A stretch of DNA of 64,000 nucleotides from Albula goreensis (GCA_022829145.1 CM040760.1:24729102-24793101); one strand, 5' to 3'; positions 11,001 to 23,929 are shown, counted from the stretch's first letter. Numbers and translations: made by a program. The notes: a model not told the origin generated them from the letters alone.

Positions 11001-14000
11001 AGCTGTTGAGCTAAACTTGTTAGGTCAGTACAGACCAAGAGAGCTGGAGCTGTAGGAGCTCCAATTTGCTTTGATTTTTTCATGTGTAATGGAAAAAAAT
11101 TCAAAGATGTGATGTGGAGCAAATATCCTCGCGTGTTTGTGTTACCCATTCACAGAACAGGTTGGGATAACATGACCAATCAAATTCACTGGCACTCATT
11201 GGTGGCACCCATGACTGATCCAGTGGTTACTCTGGGGTACTCTGGGGGGCAAACCTGTTGTCAAAAGTGATGATCGAAAATTTTTTTCTGTTCAGCAAAG
11301 AACGTTGTGAAAATTGGGGTGGCCAGGGGTCATTACAGGGCTGAGGTGACCCCTTTGATCCGACCCAGCTTTCAGTCTGTGGAATTAGAACTTCCTGTTC
11401 AGGCTGGATTTCTGTCTGTTTTTTATTTTTCAAAGTATTTTAACATGCCACTCTTAAGCAGTCCATAGCAACACCTGATATATGCTGTTATATAACTGTT
11501 ATGTTTTTATTATTTAAATTTTAGCACATGAGTGCATATCTGTTTTTGCCTATGAGACATCACAACAAAGAAAAAAAACAGGCCACAGTTTTCCATTTAC
11601 AGTCAGCCTGAGTGAGAAGTAAACAAGTGAGTGAATAAATATGTGTGAAAGCTGAGAAGAGCTTTGATTTTTCTTTTTTTATCTGTGAGGAAAGATAACA
11701 ACTCCAAATTCCGTGAAAAAGCAACAAACCTTCTTTCAATGTTCTCCAGCAGAATTGTGACGTAGTCGTCCCTGTCGTACCTGGACTGCTCGTGCCAAAA
11801 GCCGAGAGCGTGCAGAAATTCATGCTCTACGATACCTACAGTATCACAACCTTGGCCAATAGAGAGGATCTGTCCCCCTATCATTTTGTTCCCCACATAA
11901 GAGAAACACCTGACAGGAAGAGGAAAAACAGGCTGAATGAAGAACAGGAACACATGTAAACCACTGGATACTGTACTGCACTGTAAAAAATACGTTTTCA
12001 TTATTAGGGCCAATACCCTGCATCCTTTTCGATCGATACGTAGTTTGTCTCATTGTCTCGAAGCTTGAAATCCATGCATGTCTTCAGGCGAAATTCCTCC
12101 AAGGCCTTCAGAATAACTCCTTTTGCATTTAATTCTGCAGAAAGAAATTGAGATAGAAGTGAAAATAATGAAACTGATGAATGTTAGACATTACTGAGAC
12201 GGCTGTGCATGTGTATCTGTTAAATTGTACACTATGCACAGAGTGTTGTGAAAGCTGCTAAAAGATTTGAAATGACTTCTGTATTTTACAGGACCTTCAC
12301 TCACCAACGGCAGAATCAAATGTATAGGGGACTGGAGACTCCCATCTGTACGAATTGCCCAAAATTGCAGTTCTCTGCATATTCTGAAATTTCACAAATC
12401 TGAATTTAAGCCAACAGTAACACTCTGAACGAGCAGTACAAGTCACAGGCTTGATTATCTTGTCAGACTTTTTAAACAACAAAATTAATGCAATTGTGAT
12501 ATAATGTATTTAATATGCGGCAGAACATTAACTAGCAATAACAGTTCTATGAGTAAGAATTTGAAAACTCACCATCAGTATGTCTCCCTCAAAAAGATCC
12601 AGGTCTAGAGTTGAAAAATGGAAGGTGTTCACACTATAAATGCATTTTTTTCATACATTCATACATTGTAGACCTTTAGCTGAGCTCATTGCTGCAGAGT
12701 AACATTAATTTACACTGTAACTCACCCTCTTCATACAAAATGAAGCATTTTGACACATCGACATTATTTAGAGGTGTTAAAACCAGCTGTGTAAAAAAAC
12801 TTTTCCCTTTTTTTGTTTTCATTCTGACGTCATTTGGCTCCGTGAGAAGTGTTTACTGCGTGTTCTCTGATTTTTCTGACCTAGATAACCTCTGAAACAT
12901 TGGCTATGCTCTTTGTGCATCCTGTGTGCATGTGTTTATGATGCTATGTACAACAAGTCTGGGAGAGTAAATAAAAGTAAGTACAGTCGGTCCTCCTTAT
13001 CCGCAAGTATATGGTTCCAGGACCCCTGCGGATGTGCAAAAACCGCGGGTGTTCAGAACGCTTATAGAAAATGACGTAATTTTACCTTATACGTGTTCAT
13101 AACTTGAAACCCCACCCATATGTACTACTAAGAGCTGCTAAAAGCCACGTAAATCATACTGACTACAGTCTTCTAGCATATGCTATGTGCGGGAATTTCA
13201 AATGTTCTTTTTGGAGAATATCAAATTTCAAACCGTGGTTAGTCTGCAACACACCGTATTGTTCAAAAGTATGACCAAATATATTTGAGTCTGTAAGCAC
13301 TGACCATTCTATTAACATAAAAACATTGACTGTTGTACCTCTGTTTATGTCATTAATGTCCTGGTCATTGTCGACCCCAACATCTGTTGAAGGAAAACAA
13401 GAGCAACAACCTGTCATTAAATAAACTGCTTCTATTAACGGTACTACTACTGTTGGTATATTGTTAGATTAGCAGGACAAGATCCCTGATTAATTGGATA
13501 AGCTAAACAATATCCTCAAAATATTTATAAACTGCTCTCAAATTAGAAACAGAAACACTGATTAGTTGTCTGTAGCTGGTTCAGACAAACTATGTATTTA
13601 TGTATAAATCAACAAATTTTGGCGTCAACTGCACACACAGTCATCAATGGTGCTTACCTGTAAGGGCAGGTGTGGGCTATAATAAGCATGACAGAACAAA
13701 AAAATATTTGAAAGAAGTGAAATACTATACATGGAGTTAGTGTCTATAAAGCATTTATAACCGAATAACTCATTTTTATAATACTAATTATTGTTGTTAT
13801 TATTATTAAACACAACATCACAACTTAACATGACGATTCATTGAACATTTCAATGAATTTGACATATTTATGGTAATTCATCTCGAAAAAGGTCATGTGA
13901 TATACAGTGGAAACCACTTATAGTGACCACTTCTGTCCAGGTGAAATTGATCTTCATAAGCGGATGATCATTATAACTGATTTTTTTCTTTTTCTTTATT

Positions 14001-14966
14001 TCTCATGCAGATTATCTTCTACTTGACATTTGTATATGTATTACATGAATATAAAGTAATGAAATGGACAGCGTCGCTATTTACTGAATTTTATTGACTC
14101 TTTCAAAATACAGTACAGCTGTTTCAAACGCCTTTCAAATTACAGTACCGTACAAATTAAATGACTGAACCGTGTATAATTCAAATACACTATAATACAG
14201 TACAGTACTGTGGATAAAATATAGCTTATTGTAGTTCAAATTATAATTAGGCTATAGCCTAAAACGTAAAAGTATTGTGTGGTTTATAAAATACAGTAAC
14301 GTCAGTAATGCAAATATAGGCTAAGCCACGACTTGGGCGGGGTTTCAGTGCATTTCTCAAATGTTAACAGAATTGAAAATAAACTGTAGGCGTGCGCATT
14401 TGCTTTCTGTCTCTGTCATCAGCGGCCAGGACTGTGTCGGGTTGTTTGACTTGACTGCACAAAGTACCCTGAGGAATGCAAAGTTTTGCTGCTGCATCTC
14501 GTTGGCTCGGTTTTGGCAGTTTGATGAGTCTATGTTTGTCATTGAGAGAAAACAACTTTTTTTTTTTCCTGTCATGATTTCTGTGCAGAAGCAGACGGGT
14601 TAGAACGAGAACTCATCTTAGGATAAGTTGATTTCCATATGTTGTCATGTATAAAAAAGACCCAAAATGAACACTGTGAGCAAATGATGTAAACAGTACT
14701 ACCATGGGGGCTACTTTATTTATATGGGAATGAGTCTGTCCCAAGCGTTTTGATTTGTGTTTCCACTGTATTTGATGTTGCAGAAATACTAAATTAAGTA
14801 GAGTCAAAAGAAAGAGGTCACATGTAACTTCTTTAGTCCTTCAAAAGGAGAGCACTTTTCTGAAGAAATGATATTAAAATGTTTGTTTTGTATATGTGTT
14901 TATACGTACCAGAGACAGAGACTGGTGCACAATCAGGCCCACAAAGACCAAAGCCACAGTGTGCAT
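5039..14966 (-). CDS. mep1-like: Meprin-like astacin metalloprotease (17 exons)
   Basis: Secretory-pathway zinc endopeptidase. Minus-strand coding exons: 14910-14966, 13658-13676, 13339-13383, 12573-12604, 12305-12383, 12017-12134, 11730-11909, 10636-10854, 9654-9806, 9344-9394, 9074-9115, 8575-8799, 8022-8459, 7444-7614, 6372-6483, 5967-5993, 5039-5108, about 678 aa. In order: signal peptide ([13 protein letters not shown]); propeptide with the FEGD aspartate-switch motif; astacin domain with [15 protein letters not shown] and Met-turn SLMHY; four catalytic-domain cysteines; MAM; MATH ([15 protein letters not shown], as in meprin beta). It then departs from mammalian meprins: no EGF module, and a Ser/Thr/Pro linker followed by the hydrophobic tail [10 protein letters not shown] ending KWSP, compatible with a GPI signal (inference). 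All junctions keep phase except exon 7 to 8, which is one base too long. A possible poly(A) signal is at 4,331-4,336. Subtype alpha versus beta is not certain; beta fits better. Confidence 0.85.
5178..5398 (+). mobile_element. tRNA-derived SINE, near full length
   Basis: Starts AGCCTAGTGGCTAAGGTACA, has GGCTCAAGTCCCAGTCCAG as B box, a central GCTGTTGGGCCCCTGAGCAT block and the tail GTAAGTCGCTTTGGATAAAA followed by TAATGTAATGTAAAT. Best-preserved copy of the family in the window. It lies in the last meprin intron on the opposite strand. Confidence 0.8.
6745..7443. repeat. 37-bp minisatellite carrying a 5' splice site per unit
   Basis: About 18 units, some truncated, in the meprin intron immediately after the exon ending at 7,444. 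On the gene's (minus) strand each unit reads GTGAGCATGCAGGGTAAGTG then AAACAGTCAAACACAGT. The first 13 bases equal the last 13 of the exon and the rest equals the start of the intron, so exon-intron junctions have been tandemly copied into the intron. Several units have T for C at the third position of the exon part, or GCGTAAG in place of GGTAAG. Confidence 0.9.
10249..10583. mobile_element. Miniature DNA transposon, Tc1/mariner-Tigger-like (335 bp)
   Basis: Inverted ends CAGGGGGTCCTCGGGTTA and, on the other strand, CAGGGGGTCCTCGACTTACG, flanked by the TA duplication at 10,247-10,248 and 10,584-10,585. No coding capacity. It lies in a meprin intron (10,855-9,807 region, downstream of exon 8). 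TA target and ends resemble non-autonomous Tigger/mariner elements; exact family not checked. Confidence 0.75.
12984..13180 (+). mobile_element. Tigger-like DNA transposon fragment
   Basis: Begins CAGTCGGTCCTCCTTATCCG after a TA dinucleotide. It matches, in inverted orientation, the segment ending at 24,135 (shared GTATATGGTTCCAGGACCCC, TGTGCAAAAA-CGCGG and CACGTAAA segments). The other end is lost. Located in a meprin intron. Confidence 0.65.
13905..14768 (-). mobile_element. Tigger/pogo-family DNA transposon, internally deleted (864 bp)
   Basis: Ends share the inverted decamer CAGTGGAAAC and are flanked by TA at 13,903-13,904 and 14,769-14,770. On the minus strand, about 14,555-14,440 encodes [20 protein letters not shown], which matches the psq-type helix-turn-helix start of Tigger (pogo) transposases (SLNDK-IKL-SQRD-AA pattern). 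The catalytic DDE part is missing, so this is a non-autonomous deletion derivative. It sits in meprin intron 1. Confidence 0.75.
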
Positions 14967-15422
14967 TCTGCTGTGAGTGCCTCTCCAATTTGTGCAGTTC
15001 TGCGTGAAACAAATGACAATGAATGAACAAATAACAACCTCAACAAATGAAAACAAATAACACAGCTGAGTATCTGCATAGAAATTAATGGCTCAAAAAC
15101 ACTATAGCTGGGTGTAAATTGAATTTTTTATTAATGGGATTCCTTGACAAGCCCATCCTGGGTTTTTTTTTTTTTTTTTTAAGTCGGTTACTTTTACATT
15201 GTATCATGACGCATTACATGTTCCTGGCTGAGTATCTTGCACAGTACATGAGCACCAAACCCAGACGTGATCATCTATACTCTCAGTAAGGCAAGGGATT
15301 TTATGCATGATGCTACACACAGGGACATTCTTGACCTAACCTGACCTAAAATTATAGTGTGATACAGTGCCATAATGAAGCAGTCCATGACGCACATAAT
15401 ACATATTCCTGAAGTACAGGGG

Positions 15423-15625
15423 CAGGCTGTAGTCTAGTGACTAAGGTTAAGGTTGGTGGTTCAAGCCCCAGTCTAGCCGCAGCAACAACACCATTGCTGT
15501 TGGGCCCTTGAGCATGGCCCCTAACCCCACATTGCTCCCATAACCTTGGTTCGTCTAACCAACTGTAAGTCCCTTTCCATTAAAACAAAAAAAAATTCTC
15601 AGCTAAATGCCTGCAATGTAATGTA
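15423..15625 (+). mobile_element. tRNA-derived SINE
   Basis: Carries AGTCTAGTGACTAAGGTTAA, GGTTCAAGCCCCAGTCTAGC, GCTGTTGGGCCCTTGAGCAT and tail AACTGTAAGTCCCTTTCC. Same family as the copy at 5.18 kb, upstream of the meprin gene. Confidence 0.75.
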
Positions 15626-15918
15626 ATACTGAAATGTCCAGAATATGAGGCTCAACACCGTACCTGCAGGCTGGGGAATGTCCTCTCTGTGTTGGGTGGT
15701 GATCGAGATGTTTTCACCGACAGTCTGCCCAGCCTTCACTACAGCGTCAGACCAAATGTGTCTCTCAAATGTTTCCAGCTCTAATGCTGGTGAGCAGTGT
15801 CGGCAAGTGAGTGTGGATTTACTCTTATAGGTGAAACAAATATGAGGAAGTAAGTGACATGCAAAATATGTTCTCTGTCGTGATTTTGTAATGGAAAAGT
15901 TATGTGGAACTGTGTGAC

Positions 15919-16138
15919 ATTACATTCCAGTTATTTAACTGACGCTTTTATCCATGGCAACTTACAGATCCTTAGGTTAACCAAGGGGCAATTCCCCCTG
16001 AGAGCAATGTGGGGTTAGGGGCCATGCTCAGGGGCTAAACAGCAATGGTGTTCTTGCTGGGGCTAGACTGGGGCTTAACAGACCAACCTCAGGGGTCCCA
16101 GTCATGTACCTTAGCCACAAGACTACTACAGCTGTAAA
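15919..16138 (-). mobile_element. tRNA-derived SINE
   Basis: Reverse-orientation copy of the same family: tail segment TGACGCTTTTATCCATGGCA at the left, GGGGCCATGCTCAGGGGCTA in the centre, CCTCAGGGGTCCCAGTCATG and TACCTTAGCCACAAGACTAC at the right. Confidence 0.75.
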
Positions 16139-16737
16139 CAACTTATTGGGGCCTTCACAATAGCCAGAGGAACAATGGGAATGCAATTATGACATCACAT
16201 AGTCCTTAGAATTCATAGTGTATTGATTACATTGTACACTGTTGGCATTGTTGGTGGTTTTGTTTGTCTTGTTTTCTCATGTTTATGGTGATAGTGGGAT
16301 TAGGGAAGATCTGTGTCTTATTGCTGGATGCTCCTTAAGAGAATATTATAAAATGATTACCTTACAAAGTTGTCTGATGCATCCACTGATTTTAATTAAA
16401 ATATAAAAATTGGGTCCTGACTCAACAAATTTGCTCTAATCTATCTTTACTTGTACAATAATTATGTATTGCTCAAGACCAGCCCCTGTCCTGTCAAGAA
16501 CATTTAAAAGTGTTGGTCCCTTGGTGGTGGAACAGCTATTTTGTTTTTCTTCAGTGCCACTAAACCACAAACCTTTGTGCCAAATTCTCTCTCTGCTGAT
16601 GAGAAACAAAAGATATTGTGGTACTGATTGGCACCACTTATACAGTTTAATCTTGATCTAACTGGAGACTGTCCTGGCTGGCAGTCCGCACCAAAACCTT
16701 GTCTACCTGTCTGTGCATTTCTCTCATCAGTACTTGT

Positions 16738-16900
16738 ATGACGCAGCAGTTTAGTGCAATGGCAAGTGACCTGAACTTGCAGGTTCAGTTCTCAGAACAA
16801 GCAATGCTGTTCTACGCTTGAGCAAGGTACCTCACCTGAATTGCTTGTAAATACTGAGCAATCCAACTCCTTCTGTATAAGAGCTTCTGCTAAATGCTTT
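16738..16900 (+). mobile_element. tRNA-derived SINE, diverged subfamily
   Basis: Head GACGCAGCAGTTTAGTGCAA with GGTTCAGTTCTCAG as B box, centre GAGCAAGGTACCTCACCTGA, tail TAAGAGCTTCTGCTAAATGC. It belongs with the copies at 28.6, 58.9 and 59.9 kb rather than the 5.2-kb subfamily. Confidence 0.6.
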
Positions 16901-18030
16901 GATATGCATGAACAAATCATATTTAGAACGGTTAATACGTTTATTACTAATCATTAACAAACAGTGTAATAATGGTGTATAAGCATTTTAGGTGTACCAT
17001 TAGTAATAACTAAAGATTCTGGAAATTGTACAAAGCAGTGGAACAATGCAGAAGAGAGCACACAGGGCAACTCCTCAAATCGTAAACAAGGAGAAGGCTT
17101 CCACACTCCTGCAGACAACTTTTTTTTTTTCGACAAGCTGAAAGTAAACTACATTCTGAATGCTGAGAATAATGCTAGTCATGTATTAAACCACAGCTTT
17201 TAACAGTATCTTAAACAACCCAACTTGTAATCCGCAGGACAACAAGTCTATTTTAGTTCATTTTAGTTGCCTCTGATTTTCTACCAGGTCTGTGGTATGT
17301 AATAAGTCTGGCAGAAGGCCTGTAGTATGATATGTATGACACGTTAATGGATCCTATGAGGAAATGATCATGTTTGTTTGATGGGCACTCAGGCAGGAAA
17401 GGTTGACAGATACTGAGGGTATTTTTGTCTGACTTTGGTGCATGCATAGATGCACACATGTAAAAAGAACACGGCAATTACAACAATCTAAACGCTGTCT
17501 CATGGGAACACTCTGTTCTCGATGTTGTTTACATTAAAGAATGTGACAGAGCACCTGGATTCCTTTCTTCAGTTGGGCTCCGGCGGCATCTTCTTTGGGC
17601 TCCAGCGGCATTTCCTGTCTCTCAACTTTTTGAAAGGGCCAGGCAGCCTTTTTGATAAGCCGAAGGGGCTGAGGGCATATTTCACAAATAAACACTGCGT
17701 TTTATCTCAAGGCCCGCTTTCCACTTTTACATTTGAATTGAATTAATTTGAATTCCCATAATAGCTTTTGAATCAGCTTTATTTTTTTTTTCCTTTCCAG
17801 CACCTTATATCAGTGGATGTCAACTTGTAAAATATATTTTGAATCTTTTTTAGGTCCTGCTGAGTCATTCTCTAAAAGCTGGATCCAGATTACAGAAATG
17901 AGCCAAAGCCATAACAGATTAAGTTCAATTAAGTACTTACAAAGTCGATGGTATCTCAGGGTAAGTTAATATAAACATTTTAACACTACTGTAGAGTTAC
18001 ATTAACACCATACAGGGTTAAGAATAAATG
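16901..18030. other. Intergenic, nothing recognised
   Basis: No exon-like open stretch with splice sites, no protein similarity and no clear repeat termini. Confidence 0.5.
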
Positions 18031-18034
18031 CTTG

Positions 18035-18275
18035 TAAACAATTGTGTTATTTTCCTCCACATGTTTAAGTGCTGAACACACACTAAACGCTTTTTCTGTA
18101 ATGCTTTTTTCAACATGTCACAGCATTCATAATTTCAATCAAAGTGTGCCACAGTGTTTACAATTTCAGTTAAAACACATTACAACATCTAGCAGGTGTA
18201 GCTCCTGGTCAAGGTGTTCAGGTTTTAGACACTGGTGTTTGCTATACATGGTTTCACAGTATAAGATCCAAGAGT
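18035..18275. repeat. Interspersed repeat, copy 1 of a pair
   Basis: Shares GCTGAACACACACTAAACGC, CATAATTTCA, TTCAGTTAAAACACATTACA and CAGGTTTTAGACACTGGTGT with the diverged copy at about 22,590-22,900. Unclassified, no coding capacity. A related short block with GGTTTACTGGTTTCATGGTA occurs at 20,735 and 22,555. Confidence 0.55.
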
Positions 18276-18279
18276 TCAT

Positions 18280-21200
18280 TAAAGTCTATAGAAAGACAAG
18301 TGATTACCTGGCATGACATTTTAAAAGCATGAGGAAATGCTCACAGTAGTTAATCTGGGGTATTATAGAATTTGTATTCATTATATGTTTTCTCTGGCAG
18401 AACAAGATGGTCTTCTTGGAAAGTCACTGGGCAAATTCTTTCTCTGGCACTCTGTGGAATGGCTGTGTATACTGTGTATGTCATGCTCTTGTCATTATGT
18501 ATTCATATGTTCATGAATGTGTAGAAATACATAACCTGCACTGTCAAACCATGTGACGTGTCTAATAATGCAAAATTAAACGCGGAACACCTCAGTGCGA
18601 ACAGCACCTCTAAAAATGCTAAACACCCTTCTTTTTTTTTCAACATAAAAGTTAACTCTTGATTGGTCATTAGTCCAGCCAGCCTTTTACCAAGTTCCAA
18701 TTTCTGGCTCTGTGCCATTTGCTTTTCCCTTGCAAAAAAACGATCAAAAGCAATAAACAATGACTATCACTATTGCTGTTAAATGGAAAATTTAATCTTA
18801 CTTAATGTTTCCTCAAGGAAACTCCTTTAAAACAATGTTGGTTTTTCAACACAAAAAAGCAACGGCTCTATAAAAAACAAAATCCTTCCACCCTAAAATT
18901 AAACGGAATTGAGAAAAAACATTTAGTACCTTACATTGTACTGGACACGCTTTGGTTATGTGGTGTTTTGAATACACATTGCAGAGCTATGCATTTCTTT
19001 TCATGCACCATAGTTTTTCACCATAGATTCCCATGATATTAAATAGGGGTAGAATGTCCTAAGAAGTGAAAAAACAAATTTACAAAAATCAAACTTACCT
19101 GAGAAATTATTGGTCCCCAAACGAAAACAAATAGGAGCCAAAATTGATCTTGGGTTATCAAAATCTTATTTAAATGAAAAAAGTCATAAGCAATCATTTA
19201 TACTTAAATAATTTACTTACATTTTCCTTACCTCATGCTTCATACTGGGTAATCTCAGGAGATTTTCTCAGTCTGCCTCTTTCACCTACTCTTTCTCCCG
19301 TTTTAATGATCAGATTTTTGGCACCTCAAAAAGTGTGATGAATAACTGCACAGGATAGTAAACCATTCAACAGCCTCATTACAACAAACAGGATGAAAGT
19401 GCAATAAACATTGACCAGATTTCAGGGTGCAGGGTAGTCGTGTAGTTGAGGGGTTGGGCTAGGTCACAGGAAACAAAGTAATAAACAGAGGTCCTGACTC
19501 AGCGCAAACGCTGGGGACTTACACTGCTCTGGACCTGGTGTCATCACACTCGCCCCCCTGGGACACGCTCTGTCCAATGGTTACTCTTTCAACCATAATA
19601 ACAACCTGTTACAACTGTAACAATCTGTTAATCGTTCTCAATTATAACCGAGGCATAACTTAGTTTGCTCGACAGTTCAATCAGGAACTTTAAAGCTGAA
19701 ATTTGGAATTAAGCAAAATTCACATTTGGCTAAAGGAATACCTCAATGTTGTACCCATACCAATGTCCTGTAATTTGACGATAGGATTATCAGTGTTCTT
19801 TATTTTGATTGTAATACCACAAATAAAAATACTATGATCAGTCTGTATGAGAGTAGCAGTCTACAGGAAAAGAAGGTAATAGCTACACACTAACATATTT
19901 TTATTGGTGTTTTATTTTCCAGATTTTCACTGGTCAGATCTACACTTAGAAGAAAAAAGTTCTTTCTAGTACCTTTAAAGGTTCTACATGTGTTCTATTG
20001 GGGGAACCCTTAAAGGTTCATTTTTGGTAAAGATATCTTTAAGGGGTTCTTTATATAACTCTAAGAATTAGTTTTTACTGAGTATGCTTGAAGGATTTTC
20101 ATATCAAACAGAAATCTGTATGAGTTTCTCCTCTGAAAAAAAAACAAAGCACCCATTAGAAAACTCATTTTCTTTTCCTAAGAATGTAGCGCACACGTGG
20201 CACTGTTACCTGACCCACACAACTGTCTCAGAGCCTATGGGTTAAGGACCTTTTTATGTTTGCAGTACTCTAGTAAAAGACCTGGTGGCCATACATTTTA
20301 GCATTTCTGCATTTTTGCATGGGGAGAGGCAAAGCTCTCACCTCTCCTTCACTTCCAGGCAGCAGTCACTTTCCTGCCAAGATTTATTTATTTATTTAAA
20401 AGTTTATCTAACAGGGACTACGTATATTATATAATTTACTTCAGGCTTGGAATCCGATGCATTATACAGGATATGTAGTTCATTTTCATCCTCAGTCCTT
20501 GGGCATGTAATCCTAAGCACAATACAGTAAAAGGTCATTTGAGAGCTCTGAATGCTGCTCTTTGGAAACGTAGGTGCACCTGAATTCCAGCAGAACTCAG
20601 ACCTTGCAGGGGATTTACCTGTATGAGAAAATGACAGTGAGTTCCTGGTGTCCGCCCTCCCTTCAGGACCTCAACCTTTGGAATGTGTGTATGTGAGATT
20701 TTCATTATATGAATTTGGTAGCCAAAAAAATCAAGGTTTACTGGTTTCATGGTACTCATAACACTGTAAATCCAATTTTTTATGTTCTGAACACAACATT
20801 TATGAGAATAATACTTTTAATCTTTGTGCTGTTTGCAGTGTTCATCTTTTACTTTTTCACTGTGAATGTTGTGAGGTGCATGTGCTCTTCAGTGTTCATG
20901 ACAAACTCTAAATAGGTACGGTGGAGAAATGCAGAAATTCAAAACAGAGATAAAACTTTTTTCTTGTTTATCATATCCTCCATTACCAGAAAATAATTTC
21001 CATTTCAAATGCCCACAAAAGTGGCACTTCCCCCAGGTTAGCTAGCTAGCTGTCCCTTTTTGTTTGAACTGTTTCTGTGCTCTCCAATTGTTTCCTTTCT
21101 CACTCCTCTCTCTCTTTTTTCTCTCTCTCTCTGCTCGATTGTCACTCTCGCCTATATCTTATGCAGTGAGAAGTCACCCACATACCAGTCCACAAACTGA

Positions 21201-21540
21201 AGCCATTTCAAGGCATTACAAGCTGTTATTTTGTGCTCTGTTTCATCTAAATATTACTGTTTTATTTGTTTCGTTGAACAAAAGGTTTGTGCACAATTCC
21301 TAAAGCAGTTTTGCATAGACTAACAACTTTATTTATGAGGCAGCTGAGAATATCAATGACGAGTTTACACTGGTGCCCTGAGAGAGGCCATTGTTACAAT
21401 TTAAAATGTAAAAACAATGTAAAATACTGGCAACCTATGGTAAGTAATTAACTGTTGAAATAAATTAAGGTAATTCACTGTAGAAATACAGTAAACTGCC
21501 AGTATTTTACTGTAATTTTACAGGGAAATTTGTTACAGTG
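18280..21540. other. Intergenic, mostly uncharacterised
   Basis: AT-rich. Holds an element-like stretch near 19,945-20,090 with paired GGTTCT/AAAGGTTC motifs typical of fish miniature transposons (ends not defined), a CT-rich run at 21,095-21,135 and no gene. Confidence 0.45.
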
Positions 21541-21547
21541 CAGGGCT

Positions 21548-21815
21548 TGCTTAGGAAAAAAAAATGTTGGACATTTCAACGTGACTAGCCTGGTGGCACA
21601 AAAAGAGAAAAAAAAACATTCCATTTTGTTTTAATCCGCTTTGCACAGAAGCTTGCGATTTCATCAAGAAAGTAAAAGAAAGTTTAGTTCACATGTTCTG
21701 GTCCATTGGAAAACAATCACTGAAACTGATCTCATCAAAGTAGCGTGTATGGAGATAGCAACCATTTGCAACTGCCTGTGCACATTCTGGAAATCAGTTT
21801 CGACAGGTATGTTTG
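21548..21815. repeat. Duplicated segment, copy 1
   Basis: Collinear with 24,297-24,575: shared blocks include GAAGCTTGCGATTTCATCAA-type, GGTCCATTGGAAAACAATCA-type, a TGCCTGTGCACATTCTGGA-type block and the end TTTCGACAGGTATGTTTGAT. The shared end is an excellent 5' splice site (CAG/GTATGT). Whether it is an exon or a transposable element is unknown. Confidence 0.6.
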
Positions 21816-21939
21816 ATTCTTTGGAGATTCTCTCGGCACAGGCAGCCCGAATGTTCTGAGAATATCTCTCCCTTGTGCGCTGTGATAAATCAACATTTTC
21901 TTAAGAGTGAGCGTGTCATCAGCGTGTTCTTCATTTTCC

Positions 21940-22510
21940 TACAATTTATTCTTTGCACAAGACAAAGACAAAATCAGGGTGTCCCCAAGAGAAATGGAGA
22001 AGTCCAAGATGGGAGAGGAAGAAGCAGCAAAGCAGAGCAGCTCGGTCTTGCCTGGGTTGAGCTTCAGCAGAGAAGACAGCAGGAGACATGAGCCTGCTTG
22101 AAGGAAGAAGGGAAGCATCCAGAACACAAGGAGGAGTTCACAAGAGAGGTGACGAATGGAAGGATGTCTGGTGTGATTGCCTGGAGGGGAGAAGAGGGAA
22201 TCGGGTCAAGGGCATAGGTAGTAGGATGGTGGGAGAGCAGGAGCTGGGAGACGTCAGCAGCAGAGAGGGGAGAGAAAGTAGAGAAACAAGGAGAGGGGAG
22301 CAAGGAGGGGTGGAAATGGTTTTTAGAGGAGCTGCGGGTGTCAGCGATCTTCTCATCGAAGAAAATTGCGACTGTGGTGGGGTAGGAGGGGTGCTGAGGA
22401 GAGAATAAAGAATAGAGAACAGTTGACGAGGGTTGGAAGTAGAATTCTGAATTTTAGCTCGATAGAAACTGGCTTTGGCAGAGGCAACCAAGGAAGAACA
22501 TGCAAATGGG
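21940..22510 (-). mobile_element. L2-clade LINE fragment
   Basis: On the minus strand, frames carry TTYALDPIPSSPLQAITPDI followed by LPFVTSLVNSSLCSGCFPSS, the segment just before the reverse transcriptase core of fish L2 elements. A second block reads LNPGKTELLCF, an RT-domain motif. The region between these blocks in a full element is deleted and the frame is broken several times, so it is a dead 5'-truncated remnant. Confidence 0.75.
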
Positions 22511-22589
22511 TACAAAAAGTGCTAAACGGAATTTTGTAGCCAAAAAAAAAATCTTGGTTTACTGGTTTCATGGTATTGAATACGTAACA

Positions 22590-22905
22590 CATTGAAATGT
22601 TTTAGTTCTGAACACATGCTAAACACTTTTCTGTGACACTTTTTAAATGTGTCAGAGTGTTCATAATTTCAGTTCCACATTTTCAGTGTAGAATGTGTCA
22701 AAGTGTTTAGAATTTCAGTTAAAACACACTGCAATGATTAGCTTGTATAAGAACAGCATAAGACTAGCATAAGAACATGCTTATTTGTGCTGTAACACTT
22801 TTAAACACATTGAGGTGTTTATCCTGGTGATGGTGTTTAGGTTTTAAACACAGGTGTTTGCATTATAAAAATGTCACATGCTCCATGGTTTTACAGTGTA
22901 TTTAA
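22590..22905. repeat. Interspersed repeat, copy 2 of a pair
   Basis: Diverged partner of 18,035-18,275, with an additional internal stretch (AAGAACAGCATAAGACTAGC). Contains no coding sequence. Confidence 0.5.
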
Positions 22906-23925
22906 TTTTTTTTGACATTTCACATCAGTAAGAAGAAAAAATAAAGCTCAAACGTTTTGCATAGAGCAAAGTTTATTTTGACATTCTTTCAAATAAAACA
23001 GTTAAGAACAAGCTAGTAAAAACAGATAAATTATGTCTCCATTTTGAACAAAAATGAGAATGAAACATGTATAGCTAGCTCTTTTCAACAAAACCAATCA
23101 TCAACCAATAAAATGTCTTCTCTGTGGTTTAGACGTTCTCTGTAGCCTTTTCCCAGCCAATCCAGGGCAACACATTGCCCAGCCAATCCAGGGCAACACA
23201 TTGCAGTATGTGCGCTTCTTAAAAAAAGCTTCATATATTTGTTTTTCCATTATAAGTACTCATTTTATTAATTGCTATATAGTATTTGTTTCGTGGACTT
23301 GTCAACATCAGCAAATAATGTCACTGTAACCACTCTGTATTTTTTTTTTTTTTTTTTTGCATGTCTCATTTGTTTTACTCTTTTAATCTTTTATTCTTTT
23401 CCTTCACTTTGTACAGCACTTTGGTCAACTCGTTGTTGTTTTTAAATGTGCTTTATGAATATATTTGCCATGCCTTGTCTGTTTCCTGCCCTCCTGGGAC
23501 CTGAGCCAGGTCATCGCTCACCTGGAAGACTGATCTGAGATCAGCTACTGAGGCTAAGTAACCATTGATACATCATGGCGAAACATTCAAGACTAAGCGA
23601 TCATTGATACATCACTCATGGACCTATAGGCACAGGACGGATGGGGGGAAGGAGGGAATGTGTGGCAGGTGTTGGCTGATTCCCACTGCCCCTAATCACG
23701 CTACACTATAAATTTTCATCGGTATGCTGTATAAACTGTTTGGGGAAAACAGACTGGCTTCTGGACACAGATGAAATCAACAGCAAATTGCAGTGTGTAG
23801 AGAGAAAAAACTCTGAAACTGCCCTCAACAAACCAGGAAATATCACATCTATTTTACTGTAGGTATCATGTAACAATAGGTATAGTGTGCAATCAAGTGC
23901 TTATGTTTTGTCTGAGGTACCTGCG
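22906..23925. other. Intergenic, nothing recognised
   Basis: Holds a perfect 26-bp tandem duplication (CCCAGCCAATCCAGGGCAAC-type) at about 23,152-23,204 and a poly(T) tract at 23,340-23,359. No gene found. Confidence 0.5.
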
Positions 23926-23929
23926 GAGA

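Noticed and set aside
23640-23900. Possible solo long terminal repeat (starts TGTGGCAGG, has TATAAA-like sequence)
   Set aside because: No matching end, target-site duplication or second copy in the window, so it is not called.
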